From: Planctomycetota bacterium
GTDB lineage: Bacteria; Planctomycetota; UBA1135; GCA-002748355
DNA: 64,000 nucleotides
Reading direction: 5' to 3'
Assembly: GCA_020638795.1 (NCBI GenBank)
Contig: JACKHW010000005.1
Location: 186,001-250,000 of the forward strand
Shown here: in pieces, positions 9,606 to 21,485 of the stretch
Numbering within the stretch: the stretch's first letter is position 1
How the letters are laid out: the number at the start of each line of letters is the position of its first letter
Notes under the pieces: model-generated
The model's input: only the letters and a program-made list of their open reading frames with translations
The model's database searches: none
Told to the model about the DNA's origin: nothing
Made by a program: the position numbers and the translations under genes

Positions 9606-9778
9606 GCCCCCTCGGCTGTATCGACCATGCGCCCCTGATTGATCGGTCGCGACACAGTGCGACCCCGTGCGTCTGTCGGGATTTCGAACAGCCTTCTTGA
9701 GGTTCGTCTTCGGCTCAGGTCGCGCTTCGTGACGCGTCGAAGAAGGGAGAGCCCTCGATCCAACGCAAGGAGTACGCC

Positions 9779-10903
9779 ATGCGATCGTCCCTTCCCCGCT
9801 TCCGGGCCCTGACTTCGACATTCGCGCTCCTGGCACTCTTCACGGCAAGCGAGGTGCGCGCGCAGACCAAGACGGTCTTTCCGAGTTCGCTTGCCAACCG
9901 TGAGGGCGAGTCGTCGACGTCCTTGCCATTTGGATACAACGGGCCCGCTCGCATGCAACTCGTGTATCAGGTCGCGCCTCCGGGCTCGGCCCGAAGCGCC
10001 TTGTTGCAAGAGTTCGCGTTCCGCGCCGATGGGCGCAAAGACGTCGAGTTCCCAGCCAAGAAGTACGTCGACTGTTTCGTCGTCATCGGCTACACGAACA
10101 ACGAGTACTCGAACCTGTCGAAGACGTTCCAAGACAACCGCCTCGGGATCAGCGAGCAAGTCTTCAACGGCAAGCTCGAGCTGCCGCTACAAGCCAAGCA
10201 AGCGACGACAACTCCGCGTTCGTTCGACTTGCGATTCAAGCTCCCCAGGCCGTGGCTCCATCGGGACTTCGACAACGGCTACTTGATGATCGAAATCGGT
10301 ATCGTCAATCAACCAGCGGGCAATTGGGACATGGACATTCCCTTCATCTGCTACAGCCAGGGCGAAGACTTCGGAAAAATCGGGCCCAGGTGTCAGTTCT
10401 CCGACACGACGCTCAAGGCTCCGCGTCAACCGATCCTGGTCAACGACACGGCCGTCGAAATCGGAGGGAACGCGACGTTCACCGCGACCAACTTGCCGGA
10501 CAATGCGCCGACGCTGTTCGTGTTCGGCCTGTCCGACAAGGGCCCCTTCGCGGGTGGGTTCCTCCCGCGGGCGATGGACGACAAGATCTTCCCGTATCCA
10601 GCGACCGACTGCTTCGCAAACACCGATTGGATCGAGCTGAGATTCGCACTCGCGAAGAACGGAACGGCGAGCGCCTCCCTGCCGATCCCTCCCAATGACG
10701 TATGGCGACTCGTCACGTTCCATTGCCAAACCCTGACCCTCGATCTGGCCGCCAACCCGATGGGCGTCGTCTGGAGCCTCGGCCGACGGGTCCAGGCCTG
10801 CGGCCCGGTTCCGTGCGCTCGAGTGTTCTCGCTCGGGTCCTACACCGTCACGTCTGGTATCGTCCAGACCGGGAGCGCGCCGGTTCTCGAGCTGACCTAT
10901 TGA
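9779..10903 (+). CDS. Secreted planctomycete-type protein, paralogue A
   Basis: A 374-residue exported protein with a signal peptide (LTSTFALLALFTASEVRAQ). The body follows a pattern shared with the genes at 56055 and 59795: an RMQLVY-type strand, a stretch corresponding to a TFxxN motif, TTTPRSFDLRFKLPRPWL, then a GYLMIEIGI-type strand. It ends with a beta-rich module (NGTASASLPIPPNDVW ... TFHCQTLTLDLAANPMGVVW) also found on other secreted proteins here. I know of no assigned function; the beta-rich exported architecture suggests a surface or extracellular role. The gene lies upstream of the RsbW-like kinase with a 64 bp gap. Confidence 0.8.
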   Translation: MRSSLPRFRALTSTFALLALFTASEVRAQTKTVFPSSLANREGESSTSLPFGYNGPARMQLVYQVAPPGSARSALLQEFAFRADGRKDVEFPAKKYVDCFVVIGYTNNEYSNLSKTFQDNRLGISEQVFNGKLELPLQAKQATTTPRSFDLRFKLPRPWLHRDFDNGYLMIEIGIVNQPAGNWDMDIPFICYSQGEDFGKIGPRCQFSDTTLKAPRQPILVNDTAVEIGGNATFTATNLPDNAPTLFVFGLSDKGPFAGGFLPRAMDDKIFPYPATDCFANTDWIELRFALAKNGTASASLPIPPNDVWRLVTFHCQTLTLDLAANPMGVVWSLGRRVQACGPVPCARVFSLGSYTVTSGIVQTGSAPVLELTY

Positions 10904-10967
10904 GGGTGGCACCCGATTCGTTCGATCGGGGTTGCGGCGAGCTTCCCGAAACTACTACAAGGTCCGG

Positions 10968-11381
10968 ATGAGGCGAGCGCACAGCAGAGTACGGATTCGA
11001 GCCGAGTTGGCCGCGATCTCCGCGTTGCGACAACGCTTCGACGAGTTCTGCGAACGAGCCGGCGCGATCGACGGACGCTTGCGTTCCGAGTTGATGCTTG
11101 CCCTCGACGAAGCCGCGACCAACATCGTGCGGCACGGCTATTCCGGAAACCCCGGAGTCATCGACGTCGAGTTCGAAGCCAACGAAGCGCGCATTCGCAT
11201 CCGCCTCTGGGACGACGGGATCGAGAGGGCCGAGGACGATTGCATCGGCCTGCCTCCGGGCACGCCTGGTGAAGGCGGCATGGGGCTGAACCTTATGCGC
11301 GCGATGCTGACGTCGATCGAGTACTCGCGCGAGGACGGGAGGAACCTGCTCGTACTCGTGCGTGACTTCCAGAAGCGATGA
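10968..11381 (+). CDS. RsbW-like anti-sigma factor / ATP-binding serine kinase
   Basis: This 137-residue HATPase-type protein has an N-box (LDEAATNIVRHGYSGNPG) and a glycine-rich G2 box (GEGGMGLNLMRAM), the pattern of RsbW/SpoIIAB-type anti-sigma factors. Such proteins bind a sigma factor or phosphorylate an STAS-domain antagonist. The start at 10968 is used because an upstream TTG at 10932 adds only basic residues. Its stop overlaps the next start as ATGA (11378-11381), so it is translationally coupled to a membrane-anchored propeller-like protein. No STAS antagonist or sigma factor is adjacent, so the target is unknown. Confidence 0.85.
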   Translation: MRRAHSRVRIRAELAAISALRQRFDEFCERAGAIDGRLRSELMLALDEAATNIVRHGYSGNPGVIDVEFEANEARIRIRLWDDGIERAEDDCIGLPPGTPGEGGMGLNLMRAMLTSIEYSREDGRNLLVLVRDFQKR

Positions 11382-12424
11382 CGCATCCTCCGCACGGAGA
11401 AGGACGCCATGGAATCGTCGCACTGACGATCCTGCTCTTTGCCGCCCTCGCGACCGTCGCGGCGATCGCGACACTTCGAGACGGGCAACGGAGTGCCATG
11501 GTCGACGACCTCGACGAGCAACGAAGCGTCCTGGCGTTCGAGTTCCCGCTGCGCTTCGAAGTCGACTGCCCGGGTGTCCAGGAGATCAGTGGCCTCGCGA
11601 CGTCCGTGAGGTCGAAGGGCTTCGTGTTCGCACATGAGGATTCGGGCAACGCCAAGCGTCTACTCGTCCTCGACCGCAAGGGCGTGCCGATCTGCTTCTA
11701 CGAAGTCGTCGGTGCTCGCAACTTCGACTGGGAGGACATGACCATCGCGACGCACGAGTCACGGAGCTACGTCGTGCTCGCCGATGTCGGCCGCAACCTC
11801 GCGCGATTCGGCGAGATCACGCCGCGGCTGTGGGTGTGCGAAGAACCCGACATCGCGAACGACCTCGCGACGAGAACCTCATCGCGCCCTCAGGGAGAGG
11901 CGCTTCCACGATTGCGGACGAGCAGTGCCGTCGAATGGCAGCTCCAGTACGTCGGTCTCGAGCCAAAGGACTATCCGGACGTCGAGTCCCTTTGGTTCGA
12001 TCCGCGCAGCGGCAACTTCGGCATGGCAACGAAGACGACGGGGGATGTCGCGGATCTATGGTCGATCGAGGCGCCGAAAGTCTGGCTCGCGGACACGAAA
12101 CTCGAAGCGCGCCGTGTCGGCGTGCTCCGACTTCGCGGCAACAAGCGGGAGCGCATGATCACGGCTGCAAGCTACGAACCGCAGTCGAATCGCGTCATCC
12201 TCGCGACCTATGACGAGCTGTGGACCTTCGCGGCACCCGACCTGACGGCACGTACGAGCGAGGACACGGGAGCGGTCAGGACGATCGAGTTCACCAGGGA
12301 CAATCTCCCGCTCAAAGGTCAGGTCGAAGCGCTGACCGTGCTCGATCCGACGCGAGCGCTGATCGCGTCCGAGGGGAAACCGGCCAAGTTCGCGGTGACG
12401 CAGATCCGGGCGTTGGGGCAGTAA
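11378..12424 (+). CDS. Membrane-anchored or secreted propeller-like protein
   Basis: The 348-residue protein starts with one hydrophobic segment (IVALTILLFAALATVAAIAT), a signal anchor or signal peptide. The rest looks like a propeller of the SdiA-regulated/phytase-like type, with EISGLATSVRSKGFVFAHED, SGNAKRLLVLDRKG and FDWEDMTIA. These correspond to a first blade that is a hallmark of this group. The start overlaps the stop of the RsbW-like gene by ATGA, which is the strongest clue to a shared role, perhaps sensing outside the membrane. A catalytic function cannot be assigned. Confidence 0.65.
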   Translation: MTHPPHGEGRHGIVALTILLFAALATVAAIATLRDGQRSAMVDDLDEQRSVLAFEFPLRFEVDCPGVQEISGLATSVRSKGFVFAHEDSGNAKRLLVLDRKGVPICFYEVVGARNFDWEDMTIATHESRSYVVLADVGRNLARFGEITPRLWVCEEPDIANDLATRTSSRPQGEALPRLRTSSAVEWQLQYVGLEPKDYPDVESLWFDPRSGNFGMATKTTGDVADLWSIEAPKVWLADTKLEARRVGVLRLRGNKRERMITAASYEPQSNRVILATYDELWTFAAPDLTARTSEDTGAVRTIEFTRDNLPLKGQVEALTVLDPTRALIASEGKPAKFAVTQIRALGQ

Positions 12425-12600
12425 CCCTAGCGATTTCGTTTCCTTCGTGGTCATGCGGGCGGACCACATTGAGCCGCGGTCGCTTCGTCGTATTCGAGTC
12501 TCGCCGTACCAACGCGGGAATCGCGAAAAAAACGCGGCACGAGCGGGCGGTTTTCTGCGGTTGGTCTGTGCACAGGTACCACGGAGAACCTCCCACAGCC

Positions 12601-14211
12601 ATGAAGACTACCCGCATTCCTCACATCCTGGCGATCGCGCTCACTGCGAACGCCGTGTCCACTCAAACCACCTACAACCTCACCCATCGTTATCGCCAAG
12701 CGGCGTCGGTCATTCCGGTCGGCGATTGGAATGGCGACAAACACCCCGACTTCCTCGTCGGCGATCCCGACAAGGGACGCGTCGATCTCGTATCGGGCTA
12801 TTCGTTCTTGCCGCTCAAGACGTGGAACGAGCCGATTTCGAACTCCGGGTTCGGCACCCGCCTCGCGGCACGAGACATCAACAAGGACGGCATCCTCGAT
12901 TTCGTCGTGACCGCCCCCAGCGATCAAGCGGGGCAAGGTGCGTTCTACCTCATCGACGGCAAGACCCTCGCGATCGTCAATCAAGGCCTGGGCAAGGGCG
13001 GCACCTTCGGGTGGTCGGTCTGCTTCGCGGATGTGTATCCGTTCATTCCCGATGGGATTCCCGAGGTCATCATCGGCGCCCCGTCGCAACCGTCCGGCTC
13101 CAACACCGAAGTCGGTGAAGTTCGCGTCTACGAGGTGAAGAACTACAACGTGACGTTCGTTGGCAGCAGCGCCGGCAGCGGAAACCGGGAACGATACGGC
13201 GAGTCTGTGGCGTCCAACGGTGACCTCGATGGCAATCCGGGTGAAGAATACGTCGTGACCGCGAAGGGCTATTACTCGAGCCTCAGCGGCTGTGGCGGCG
13301 GCTATTTCGTGGTCAAGAACGGAATCACCACGACACAGGTCAATGGCCCATCCAGAGTTTGCTTCGGCAGCGGCATCCTCATCGACGATGTCGACAACGA
13401 CAGCGAGAAGGAGATCGTCATCGGCTGCGGTTTCAACAATAGAACGAGCGAAGCGCACGTCTACGACTTCGACAAGACGACGAAAGTCTGGACAGAGACG
13501 CGTCAAGTCACACCGAACCCTTTCATTCCCAATTTCGGAATCGACATCATCCGCATTCCCGATCTCAACAGTGACGGGATCGACGACATCGCGTTTGCCG
13601 GGACGAGCAGCATCCAACTCTGGTCCGCGCGCAGTTTCCTCCCGCTCGACTCGATCAATTTCGACCCCACGACCGCATACAGTCGTACGCAGCTCGCGCA
13701 CTTCGGTGACCTCGACCAGGACGGAGAGTTCGAAATCGGAATCGCGACTCAGTCCGGGAGCTTTCCGAGTTTCGCGAGCAACCTACAGATCTGGTCGAAG
13801 AAGACCTGGCCACTCACGATCGCCGACAACTATCTCAACGCCACGAGAGGCGGCACGGTCAACCTCGACATCGATGCCGGAAGGGCCTACGCGGGCCAGC
13901 TCTACATGGTCATCGGCTCCGTCTCCGGTGTCCTGACACCGGGCAAGAAGTTCGGCAACGCAGCCGGCCTGTTCACGCTCGTGCCCGATGCACTCACGTT
14001 CTTGCTCCCCAACCTCGTCAATCACGGACCGTTCGTCAACTGGCTCGGATTCCTCGACAGCAATGGCAAGGCGACCGCACAACCCCGGTGGTCGAGCGGC
14101 AACGTTGCTGCCTACGCGCCGCTGCCGATGCACCTGCAGGTGCTCGTGATCGACTTCACGAAGCCGGACTTCAGCTATCTGTCGAACGCGCGACACTTCA
14201 TCATCCAGTGA
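12601..14211 (+). CDS. Secreted FG-GAP/integrin-alpha-like repeat protein
   Basis: This 536-residue exported protein begins MKTTRIPHILAIALTANAVS. Repeats of the FG-GAP calcium-binding type follow: VGDWNGDKHPDFLVGDPDKG, ARDINKDGILDFVVTAPSDQ, DVDNDSEKEIVIG, DLNSDGIDDIAFAG and DLDQDGEFEIGIA. Each carries the DxDxDG-like loop expected of a seven-bladed propeller. The last 110 residues (from GGTVNLDIDAGRAYAGQLY) are the beta module shared by several secreted proteins in this window. The frame is open further upstream, but the ATG at 12601 gives a normal signal peptide. The role is probably adhesion or surface binding, inferred from the fold. Confidence 0.85.
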   Translation: MKTTRIPHILAIALTANAVSTQTTYNLTHRYRQAASVIPVGDWNGDKHPDFLVGDPDKGRVDLVSGYSFLPLKTWNEPISNSGFGTRLAARDINKDGILDFVVTAPSDQAGQGAFYLIDGKTLAIVNQGLGKGGTFGWSVCFADVYPFIPDGIPEVIIGAPSQPSGSNTEVGEVRVYEVKNYNVTFVGSSAGSGNRERYGESVASNGDLDGNPGEEYVVTAKGYYSSLSGCGGGYFVVKNGITTTQVNGPSRVCFGSGILIDDVDNDSEKEIVIGCGFNNRTSEAHVYDFDKTTKVWTETRQVTPNPFIPNFGIDIIRIPDLNSDGIDDIAFAGTSSIQLWSARSFLPLDSINFDPTTAYSRTQLAHFGDLDQDGEFEIGIATQSGSFPSFASNLQIWSKKTWPLTIADNYLNATRGGTVNLDIDAGRAYAGQLYMVIGSVSGVLTPGKKFGNAAGLFTLVPDALTFLLPNLVNHGPFVNWLGFLDSNGKATAQPRWSSGNVAAYAPLPMHLQVLVIDFTKPDFSYLSNARHFIIQ

Positions 14212-14270
14212 TGCCTGCCGCAGCCTGCGGCACCGTCGTCAACCCCGGGCACGACCCATGTCGACAGGGC

Positions 14271-14300
14271 CCGGTTTCTGGACTGTAGTCCAGACTCCGG
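14271..14300. terminator. Inverted repeat downstream of the FG-GAP gene
   Basis: TCTGGACT and AGTCCAGA form perfect 8 bp arms around a GT centre (14277-14294). Flanking CCGG on both sides could extend the stem across two mismatches. It lies 60 bp after the FG-GAP stop and 160 bp before the next start. There is no T-run on either side, so it may be a terminator of a non-canonical type or a protein-binding palindrome. Confidence 0.35.
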
Positions 14301-14463
14301 TTCGTGCACTCAGACCGTCCTGGACGTAAGATTCTTATTTGCATACGGTTACGAATACACAGGTCGAGGCACGTCCCTTGCTTTCGGGGAAGCGGGAAGC
14401 GGGATCGAAGGTGCCATGAGCGGCGCCCGCACAGAGTCGGCAGTCCAAGACCGGAAAACCAAG

Positions 14464-15867
14464 ATGCAAGCACACAACCACAAGCGCGATCGCGTCGTCC
14501 TTCGCCACCTTTTCTTCGTCCTCGTGGCGGCCTTGGGAGCTTGCTCCGGCGGCGGCTCCTCGAGTTCGGTCTCGGCCGGCCCGCGCTCGATCCAAGTCTT
14601 GATCGACACGAGCACGGGCAGCCAGGACCTCGTCGAGGCACGCGTCGACATCGCGACCCTCGAGTCTGCCAGCGGGGCGTTCACCGAAAACCTCCTCGAT
14701 GCACCGCAGACGCTGGCTTGGTCGCATCCGCTCGCCAGCCCCTCGGGTCTCGATCTGAAGAACGTGCCGCCAGGTGGCTACGTCGCGCTGCACCTCGTCG
14801 TCGGCCAGGCGAGCGTGCGCGTCCGGCACGGCAATGGACAAAGTGAGAGCGTCCTCGTCCCGAGCTTCGCTTTTCGGATTCCCTTCGAAGAAGCATTGGT
14901 CGCGCCGGGCTTCTGGCTGCATGTGCGGCACCGCGTTCCCCTCGCGCTGACGCGCGACAGCGCCGGCCAGGCAATGTGGCAGCCGGACTTGGTCGCACGT
15001 CGAGGCGAACTCCAGCCCGTGACCGAGGTCAGCGCGACAGCACGCGGAAGCGGTAGCGGCACCATGCTCGCGTCGCTCGACAATGCCGGTGGCATGCTCG
15101 TCATGCTCGGCTTCGACGACTCCTCCAAGCTCTCGAGCGACACGCAATCAGGTTCGCTCACGCGCGATCGCTTTCTCGAGCTGCACGGCCGTAGCGGCGA
15201 ACTCGAAGTGAGCGGCGACATGCGCCGCGATGGCAGCATCCTCGTGCATTCGGCTCATGGGCGTGACTCAGCGTCCAGCGGCACCGAGAGCAAGGTCTAC
15301 GGCAAGATCACGAGCGTCGATGCGACCACCAAGAGCTTCCGCGTTCAAGTGCAGTGGATCGAGCGCGGGGCAGCGGGTCTGCAGCGCGATCCGCTGCCCG
15401 AGCTCAACGTGCTCACGGGTTCGGCACGCATCCACCGCAGCAGCGACAAGCTCACGAACCTCGACTTTGCGGCTCTTGGCACCGGCCAGATCGTCGAGGT
15501 CGAATGGAAGGGAAGTCAGAACGGTCCCGACATCATGGCCCACGAGATCGAAATCGAGGACAGCTCGAGCGGCGGCAGCATCGGGCCCGAGATCGAAGGC
15601 AAGATCGGCCGTGTGAACGTCACCAAATCGGAGTTCGTCGTCGTTCCCCGCAACAACGACCCGCTTTGGGTAGGCGGCAAGCAAGTCGCTTCCGCGGAGG
15701 TCGTGGTCAGCTCGGCTACGCGCCTCGTGCGCAAGACCGACAGCGGCCTCGTGAGTATCGGACTCAATGACATCACGACGACGGACCGCGTTTGGATCCT
15801 CGGTCGCGTAGTGTCGGACACTCGGGTCGAAGCATCGCTCGTGCGCGTTCGCGACGACAGCCGTTGA
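14464..15867 (+). CDS. Lipoprotein with DUF4382/DUF5666-like beta domains
   Basis: The 467-residue protein has an N-terminal signal with lipobox (LVAALGAC followed by SGGGSSSS). Residues 45-180 contain a segment with IQVLIDTSTGSQDLVEARVD and LKNVPPGGYVALHLVVG that resembles DUF4382. Later repeats (KVYGKITSVDATTKSFRVQV, IEGKIGRVNVTKSEFVVVP) resemble DUF5666 OB-like strands. It should sit on a membrane facing the periplasm or outside. The start at 14464 was chosen because an upstream in-frame ATG at 14416 places charged residues before the signal. The function is unknown. Confidence 0.7.
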   Translation: MQAHNHKRDRVVLRHLFFVLVAALGACSGGGSSSSVSAGPRSIQVLIDTSTGSQDLVEARVDIATLESASGAFTENLLDAPQTLAWSHPLASPSGLDLKNVPPGGYVALHLVVGQASVRVRHGNGQSESVLVPSFAFRIPFEEALVAPGFWLHVRHRVPLALTRDSAGQAMWQPDLVARRGELQPVTEVSATARGSGSGTMLASLDNAGGMLVMLGFDDSSKLSSDTQSGSLTRDRFLELHGRSGELEVSGDMRRDGSILVHSAHGRDSASSGTESKVYGKITSVDATTKSFRVQVQWIERGAAGLQRDPLPELNVLTGSARIHRSSDKLTNLDFAALGTGQIVEVEWKGSQNGPDIMAHEIEIEDSSSGGSIGPEIEGKIGRVNVTKSEFVVVPRNNDPLWVGGKQVASAEVVVSSATRLVRKTDSGLVSIGLNDITTTDRVWILGRVVSDTRVEASLVRVRDDSR

Positions 15868-15919
15868 GCGATAGGCAACGGACGACTTCCCTGGATGCGG
15901 CGGCCACTCGAAGGCCGCG

Positions 15920-16363
15920 TCAGCCAGCCACTCCCGTGAACCGCGCACGCACGAGCGCCCAAGAAGCGAAGAGCAGCAGCACACCGCCGAGGAAGATCCA
16001 CCCCCACGGCCAGAGCGCGACGCGCGCGACGAGACTCTGGCCTCGGATCGCGTAGCTCCCGGCAGCGATGAGGAACACGATGAGCCCGAGGGCCAGAACC
16101 GCGCCGAAGGGTTGCACGCGCATCGCTTCGATCGGACGCAAGTGTGCGACCAGCGACGCCGCGGTCGTGACTCCACACGTCGGGCACGGCTCGCCGTAGA
16201 GCATCGGCCACGAGCACGGCTGCATGCCGAGCTGCTCGTGTGTGCCGAAGCCCCGCGGGTCGGGATCGGTCGCGACGAAGAGCCAGACGAGGAGCGCGAG
16301 CCCGGCGAGTGCGAGGATTGCGAGCAGGACGCGCTCGAGCAGCGATGCGGGCGCCGGAACCAC
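15920..16363 (-). CDS. DUF2752 membrane protein
   Basis: A 147-residue protein with three hydrophobic segments (LLAILALAGLALLVWLFVA, GAVLALGLIVFLIAAGSYAI, WGWIFLGGVLLLFASWALV). It has the DUF2752 signature CPTCGVTTAA after WPMLYGEP. These Cys-containing loop proteins are common in planctomycetes and Bacteroidetes and have no known biochemical function. It is convergent with the lipoprotein gene and divergent from leuS, with about 150 bp between the two starts. Confidence 0.85.
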   Translation of the reverse strand: MVPAPASLLERVLLAILALAGLALLVWLFVATDPDPRGFGTHEQLGMQPCSWPMLYGEPCPTCGVTTAASLVAHLRPIEAMRVQPFGAVLALGLIVFLIAAGSYAIRGQSLVARVALWPWGWIFLGGVLLLFASWALVRARFTGVAG

Positions 16364-16514
16364 GGTTTCAGTCTGGCACGATGGGCAGCGCAGAAACAGG
16401 GGGGACGCGGCTCGAGATGGTTCCAGATCGATTCCGGTCTGCTACCGTGTTTGCCCTTTTCCTCCGGCCGCACGCGGCACCATCGCCGGCCGCAGGCAGT
16501 ACTCGAGACGCACC

Positions 16515-19163
<2,649 letters not shown>

Positions 19164-19198
19164 TCAAGAACTCGTGCGCAGCGTCGACGTCGTCGAGT

Positions 19199-19232
19199 CG
19201 ACTCCACGGATTTACGTGAAATCGTGGAGTCG
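19199..19232. terminator. Hairpin between convergent leuS and ligD
   Basis: CGACTCCACGGATTT (19199-19213) pairs with AAATCGTGGAGTCG (19219-19232) across the loop ACGTG, a 14 bp stem with one bulged base. It lies 36 bp after the leuS stop and 47 bp after the ligD stop, so it can serve both strands. No T-run follows, so termination is inferred from position and stem strength. Confidence 0.55.
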
Positions 19233-19278
19233 GCTCCTCGGATTCGCAGTTCTCAGGCTCGCTGTCCACTTCGTGGGA

Positions 19279-21447
19279 CTATGACCCAAGCCAGCGCACG
19301 AGCCGATCGAGCGCCGCATCGAGCGCCTTCGTGCCCTTTTCGAGCACCCGCATCAGCGCCGCGCGCGTCTCGAGCTGAGCCGGCACGCTGCGGATCGTGA
19401 AGTCGCGCGGGTCGAGCCGCCCGTCGAGTTCGTCCCATGCGAGCGGCGTCGAGACGGGCGCTCCCGGACGCGGTCGCACTGAGAACGGCGCGACGACGGT
19501 CTGACCGCGACGGTTCTGCAGGTAATCGATGTAGACGCGTCCGGACCGCCTTCGCTGGTCGCGTTCGATCGTCGCGATCTTCGGGAGACGCTGCACGATC
19601 ATGCGCGCGATGCCCTCGGCGAAGCCACGGGCGACGTCGTAGTCGTATCCGTGCGCGATCGGCACGAGGATGTGCAGACCACTCTGCCCGCTCGTCTTCA
19701 GGAGCGCCTTCAGGGATGCGCGCTCCAAGAGCTCGTGCGCGAACCGCGCGATCTCGACGACGTCGCAGAACGGCGCGGTCTTCGGGTCGAGATCGATCAG
19801 GGCGAAGTCGGGTTCGTCGAGCGAGCCGCGGCGCGAGAGCCACGGGTGTAGCTCGAAGCCGCCTTCTTGGATCGCGAACGTCAGCGCTTCGGCACTGTCG
19901 ATCACGAGATACTCGATCGTGCGTCCACTGCCGCGACTCTCGATCGGCAAACGGTCGAGCCAATCGGGCGCGTGGTCGGGCAAGTTCTTCTGGAAGAAAC
20001 CTTCGCTCTCGATGCCGTCCGGGAAGCGCCGCAACGTCATCGGTCGATCGCGCAAGAACGGCACGAGAACTGGCGCGACGCGTGCGTAGTAGTCGAGCAC
20101 GTCACCCTTCGTGTAGCCGTCGTGCGGGAACCAAACCTTGTCGCGGTTGGTGATGCGGACGGTGATGGCTTTCTTGCTGCGACTCTTGGGGCTCGAATCG
20201 TCCAAGGATTTCGAGCGACGCGCAGCGCGCTTGGTCGCGCCGTCCTTCTTCGCGGCGCTCTTCGCTCCGGCCTTGCGATCCCTCGCTTTCGATTGCTCCT
20301 TGCGATCCAAAGGCACACGCAACCACGCATCGTGCTGCCCGGGCCGATAGGGCGCATCGAGTTCCTTCGCGAGCATGGTCGTGTGCCCTTGCGACGCGAG
20401 CACGCTCGCGAGCCCGTCACCATCCCGTTCGACGGGAAGAACGGCGTGCAACGAACGCGAAGCCGTGAGCAACGCACCGAGGACCCGTTTGCGCTCGCGC
20501 AGTGCGAGTGGTCGCACGTCCCAATCTTCGTAGTAGACGACGTCGGTCGCGTAGAACGCGAATGCATCGCCATCACCGGGCACCGGCTGTCCCTCGTTCT
20601 CGGCCACGAGGACGCCATCGAGGATGACGCGCGCTGCGGCGATACCCCGGGCCTCACTCGCGATCGACGCGAGATCACGCTCGAGTCGGTGCGTGTGCTC
20701 GCGAGCACGGGGCCCACGAAAGCGAACCCGTCCTTCGTCCAGCTCGAGCCAACACCGCTGTCCACCGAATGCGACTTCGAAGTCGGGTTCGAAGCCGAAG
20801 CGGTCGTCCAGACTCGCGACGTCCGAACTTGCGACTTCGCGCGTGCCGGGTTCGGCGAAGTGCAGCGCCCGCGGAAGCGCCGCAGGGACCGCTGCGGAGA
20901 AATCGCAACCGCGCGCGAACGGCGACGTGTTCGCGTACACGTCCTTCGCCTTGAACAGCAGCCACGACTCGTTCGACTCCCCGGGCTTCGGACGCATGCG
21001 CACGAGATGCCACTCGCCTCGCAGTTTGCGACCGAACAAGCGCAACTTGATCTCGCCGCTCTCGAGGCCCTGCACCGGATCGTATCCTTCGACTGATTCG
21101 TACGTGCCGCTGTCCTCCACACGCATCGTTCCAGCACCGTACTCACCGCGCGGGATCTCCCCCTCGAACGTCAGATACTCGATCGGATGGTCCTCGGTCC
21201 GCACGGCAAGGCGCTTGACCTTCGGGTCCCAAGCAACGCCCTTCGGGATCGCGAACGAGCGCAGAACGCCTTCGGCCTCGAGCCGAAGATCCCAATGCAG
21301 GTGACTCGCATCGTGACGATGCAGCACGAATCGATGCGTCCGAGCGCGCATCGGGCGCTTGCCTCGCGGCTCAGGAGTCCGCTTGAAGTCGCGCTTGGCG
21401 TCGTAGCGCTCCAAGGAGCCGCGGGGCGTCTTCTTCTTGGTCGCCAT
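19279..21447 (-). CDS. ligD: LigD-type protein: phosphoesterase, inactive ligase remnant, polymerase/primase
   Basis: 722 residues. Residues 38-180 are the LigD 3'-phosphoesterase domain (HRHDASHLHWDLRLE, and H87 in EDHPIEYLTFEGEIPRGEYG). Residues 215-380 align in order with an ATP-dependent ligase domain but lack its active site. Motif I, normally ExKxDG, reads FEVAFGGQR, with Ala at 226 where the AMP-accepting Lys belongs. LDGVLVAENE lacks the motif III Glu, and the motif IV and V charges are gone. The OB domain is replaced by a Lys-rich linker (382-427). Residues 430-722 are the archaeo-eukaryotic primase-type polymerase (FALIDLDP with D552 and D554; TSGQSGLHILVP). The role is non-homologous end-joining end processing. 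No Ku gene is in the window. The start is set by a GAAGGAG site. Confidence 0.9.
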   Translation of the reverse strand: MATKKKTPRGSLERYDAKRDFKRTPEPRGKRPMRARTHRFVLHRHDASHLHWDLRLEAEGVLRSFAIPKGVAWDPKVKRLAVRTEDHPIEYLTFEGEIPRGEYGAGTMRVEDSGTYESVEGYDPVQGLESGEIKLRLFGRKLRGEWHLVRMRPKPGESNESWLLFKAKDVYANTSPFARGCDFSAAVPAALPRALHFAEPGTREVASSDVASLDDRFGFEPDFEVAFGGQRCWLELDEGRVRFRGPRAREHTHRLERDLASIASEARGIAAARVILDGVLVAENEGQPVPGDGDAFAFYATDVVYYEDWDVRPLALRERKRVLGALLTASRSLHAVLPVERDGDGLASVLASQGHTTMLAKELDAPYRPGQHDAWLRVPLDRKEQSKARDRKAGAKSAAKKDGATKRAARRSKSLDDSSPKSRSKKAITVRITNRDKVWFPHDGYTKGDVLDYYARVAPVLVPFLRDRPMTLRRFPDGIESEGFFQKNLPDHAPDWLDRLPIESRGSGRTIEYLVIDSAEALTFAIQEGGFELHPWLSRRGSLDEPDFALIDLDPKTAPFCDVVEIARFAHELLERASLKALLKTSGQSGLHILVPIAHGYDYDVARGFAEGIARMIVQRLPKIATIERDQRRRSGRVYIDYLQNRRGQTVVAPFSVRPRPGAPVSTPLAWDELDGRLDPRDFTIRSVPAQLETRAALMRVLEKGTKALDAALDRLVRWLGS

Positions 21448-21454
21448 GAACAGA

Positions 21455-21461
21455 CTCCTTC
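21455..21461 (-). promoter_or_regulatory. Ribosome binding site of ligD
   Basis: GAAGGAG on the minus strand lies 7 bases before the ATG at 21447. It decides this start against an in-frame codon at 21552. It is one of the few clear Shine-Dalgarno sequences in the window. Confidence 0.75.
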
Positions 21462-21485
21462 GTGTACTTGGCTCAATGCGATGCC

